From the NCBI GenBank assembly GCA_017617355.1, contig JAFZWI010000082.1, forward strand, positions 1-51,771: a DNA stretch of 51,771 bases, in the 5' to 3' direction. The notes beneath the pieces are model-generated. The model worked only from the letters and a program-made list of their open reading frames with translations. It ran no database searches and was not told where the DNA came from. The stretch comes from Salinivirgaceae bacterium (GTDB lineage Bacteria > Bacteroidota > Bacteroidia > Bacteroidales > SZUA-534). Of this stretch, positions 50,358 through 51,771 are shown one piece after another (position 1 is the first letter of the stretch; every line of letters starts with the position of its first letter). Both the position numbers and the translations under genes were made by a program.

Positions 50358-51771
50358 TTATTCCTCGTCAAAAATTTGTTTAATCACCTCGCGGTCGTCA
50401 AAGTGGTGCTTCACGCCGTTCACTTCCTGATAGGTCTCGTGGCCCTTGCCGGCAACCAGCACCACGTCGCCCGGCTGCGCAAGCATACACGCTGTGCGGA
50501 TGGCTTCAGTGCGGTCGGTCACGGCCAAAGTTTTCTTCGCCATTTCCGCAGGCACGCCTGCCTTCATATCGGCAATAATGTCTTCAGGCTTCTCATTGCG
50601 CGGATTGTCCGATGTCAGTATCAGTTTGTCGCTCAACTCAACGGCAATGGCCGCCATAAGCGGACGTTTGGTCTTGTCGCGGTTGCCGCCGGCGCCCGTC
50701 ACGGTAATAATCTGATGATTGCCGTCGGTGATTTCTTTAATCGTATTCAGCACATTCTCAATGGCGTCGGGGGTGTGAGCGTAATCCACAATGGCCGTCT
50801 TGCCGCTTTTCGAGCGCAGGCATTGGAAACGTCCGTCAACGGCGCCCAGAGTGCTCAAAACGGTCAGCACTTCGGTCTTGTCGAAGCCCAGCAGAATCGA
50901 TGCCGAATAAACGGCTAACAGATTGTATGCGTTGAACTTGCCAACGAAACTTGTCCACACGTCAACACCGTCGATGTTGAGTTGCATTCCCTCGAATCCC
51001 GATTCCAGAATCTTGCATTTGAAGTCGGCCACTGATTTCAGCGCGTAGGTGTGCTTGCTTGCGGCGCAGTTTTGCAGCATAAACATACCGTTGCGGTCGT
51101 CGGTGTTCACAAGCGCGAAAGCGTCGGCCGAGAGTCCGTCGAAGAACATTTTCTTCGCGTCGCGGTAGTCGGCAAATGTTTTATGGTAGTCCAGGTGGTC
51201 CTGCGTCAGGTTCGAGAAGATTGCGCCCGCGAACTTCAGTCCGGCAATGCGGCGTTGGTGTGCGGCGTGCGAACTGACTTCCATAAAGCAGTAGTCGCAG
51301 CCGATTTCAACCATTTCGGCCAGCAGACGGTGCAGTTGCAGCGGGTCGGGTGTTGTTTGGGTAGCCTCAACGGCTTTTGTGCCCACAATGTTGCGAACCG
51401 TCGACAGCAGACCGGCTTTGTAGCCAAGTTGTGTGGCCATACGGTGCAGCAGAGTCACGGTTGTTGTCTTGCCGTTGGTGCCGGTGATGCCCACCAGTTT
51501 CAGTTTTTCCGACGGCCTTCCGTACCAGTTCGATGCCAGTTGCCCGAAGGCTGCCGACGAATCTTTCACCACAGCGAAAGCCACGCCCTGACGGCGTTCG
51601 GCCGGAACTTCCTCGCAAACCACAACCGACACGCCGCCGTCAACGGCCTGACCAATAAAGTTGTGTCCGTCGATGTTTGCGCCGCGAACCGCTACAAACA
51701 GCCAGCCTTTGGCCGCTTTGCGCGAATCGTTGGTGACGCCTGCCACGCTAGTCGGTTTCTCGCCAACCCAT
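50358..51771 (-). CDS. murE: UDP-MurNAc-L-Ala-D-Glu--meso-diaminopimelate ligase (5' end outside window)
   Basis: Adds meso-diaminopimelate to the peptidoglycan stem. About 470 residues are visible; the frame stays open to the window edge, reading WVGEKPTSVAGVTNDSRKA, so only a short N-terminal piece is missing and the GTG at 51746 is not the true start. Motifs: VTNDSRKAAKGWLFVAVRG, the ATP loop GTNGKTTTVTLLHR, MEVSSHAAHQRRI with the carbamylated-Lys region, NLTQDHLDYH, DYAHTPDAIENVL, and TSDNPRNEKPEDI. The DNPR motif marks meso-DAP enzymes rather than lysine-adding ones. mraY follows after 1 bp. Confidence 0.96.
   Translation of the reverse strand, partial: WVGEKPTSVAGVTNDSRKAAKGWLFVAVRGANIDGHNFIGQAVDGGVSVVVCEEVPAERRQGVAFAVVKDSSAAFGQLASNWYGRPSEKLKLVGITGTNGKTTTVTLLHRMATQLGYKAGLLSTVRNIVGTKAVEATQTTPDPLQLHRLLAEMVEIGCDYCFMEVSSHAAHQRRIAGLKFAGAIFSNLTQDHLDYHKTFADYRDAKKMFFDGLSADAFALVNTDDRNGMFMLQNCAASKHTYALKSVADFKCKILESGFEGMQLNIDGVDVWTSFVGKFNAYNLLAVYSASILLGFDKTEVLTVLSTLGAVDGRFQCLRSKSGKTAIVDYAHTPDAIENVLNTIKEITDGNHQIITVTGAGGNRDKTKRPLMAAIAVELSDKLILTSDNPRNEKPEDIIADMKAGVPAEMAKKTLAVTDRTEAIRTACMLAQPGDVVLVAGKGHETYQEVNGVKHHFDDREVIKQIFDEE

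Noticed and set aside
40251..51771. The dcw cluster considered as a possible novel gene arrangement
   Set aside because: Gene order murE-mraY-murD-ftsW-murG-murC-ftsQ-ftsA-ftsZ is the standard order in Bacteroidota. Only the lpxD neighbour and the murC-ftsQ gap merit comment.
1..51771. Search for an undescribed defence, mobile or biosynthetic system
   Set aside because: All larger genes match housekeeping or envelope families, and no cluster of unknown genes, mobile-element enzymes or composition break is visible. Unknowns are isolated single genes.

Overview
The window is a 51.8-kb stretch of chromosome from a member of the phylum Bacteroidota, most likely the order Bacteroidales. Several independent signs agree. 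The promoters carry the Bacteroidetes -7 box TAnnTTTG, with the best example (TTTG-N19-TATATTTG) ahead of rimP. There is a PorU2-like C25 peptidase of the type IX secretion family, an S46 dipeptidyl-peptidase, a PafA-like phosphatase paralogue, an IF-2 with a long repeat-bearing N-terminal extension, and a division/cell-wall (dcw) cluster in the usual murE-mraY-murD-ftsW-murG-murC-ftsQ-ftsA-ftsZ order. Base composition looks even and close to 50% GC. I see no integrase, transposase, phage gene, CRISPR array, tRNA or rRNA. This is mainly core chromosome, not an accessory island.

Layout. 1-9.3 kb, plus strand: end of a phenylacetate-CoA-ligase-like gene, two small unknown genes, mutL, two rhomboid proteases, an AsmA-like envelope protein and a sensor histidine kinase. 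9.4-13.0 kb, plus: S46 peptidase, radC, rpe. 13.1-16.5 kb, mixed strands: a secreted repeat protein, the tRNA t6A synthase gene tsaC, a deoxynucleoside kinase, and pssA. 16.6-25.1 kb: a 1615-residue PorU2-like protein converging, with only a 2-bp gap, on a 1218-residue histidine kinase. 25.2-27.9 kb: rlmH, a 44-residue lipoprotein with a strong bidirectional terminator, and a PafA-like protein with an altered active site. 28.0-31.9 kb, plus: aguB-aguA (agmatine to putrescine) and topoisomerase III. 32.1-36.8 kb, plus: the rimP-nusA-infB operon with a consensus promoter, a terminator-like hairpin in its leader, and a perfect 14-bp terminator. 36.9-40.2 kb, minus: an LtaS-like sulfatase-fold membrane enzyme and lpxD. 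40.2 kb to the end, minus: the dcw cluster from ftsZ back to murE, which runs off the window.

How the genes fit together. The right third makes the peptidoglycan precursor (MurE, MraY, MurD, MurG, MurC), polymerises septal wall (FtsW) and builds the Z ring (FtsZ, FtsA, FtsQ), with lipid A (LpxD) nearby. MurE carries the DNPR motif that marks meso-diaminopimelate addition. The centre is translation and transcription machinery. The left half mixes DNA repair (MutL, RadC), membrane proteolysis, extracellular peptide use and envelope biogenesis.

No gap between genes exceeds about 300 bp. Several gaps of 60-230 bp are filled with a recognisable family of AT-rich, short-period repeats and small palindromes found only between genes. 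I found no convincing undescribed multi-gene system. The items most worth a second look are the ten-fold repeat protein, the active-site-altered PafA paralogue, the rimP leader hairpin, the changed MutL metal-site motif and the dispersed intergenic repeats.
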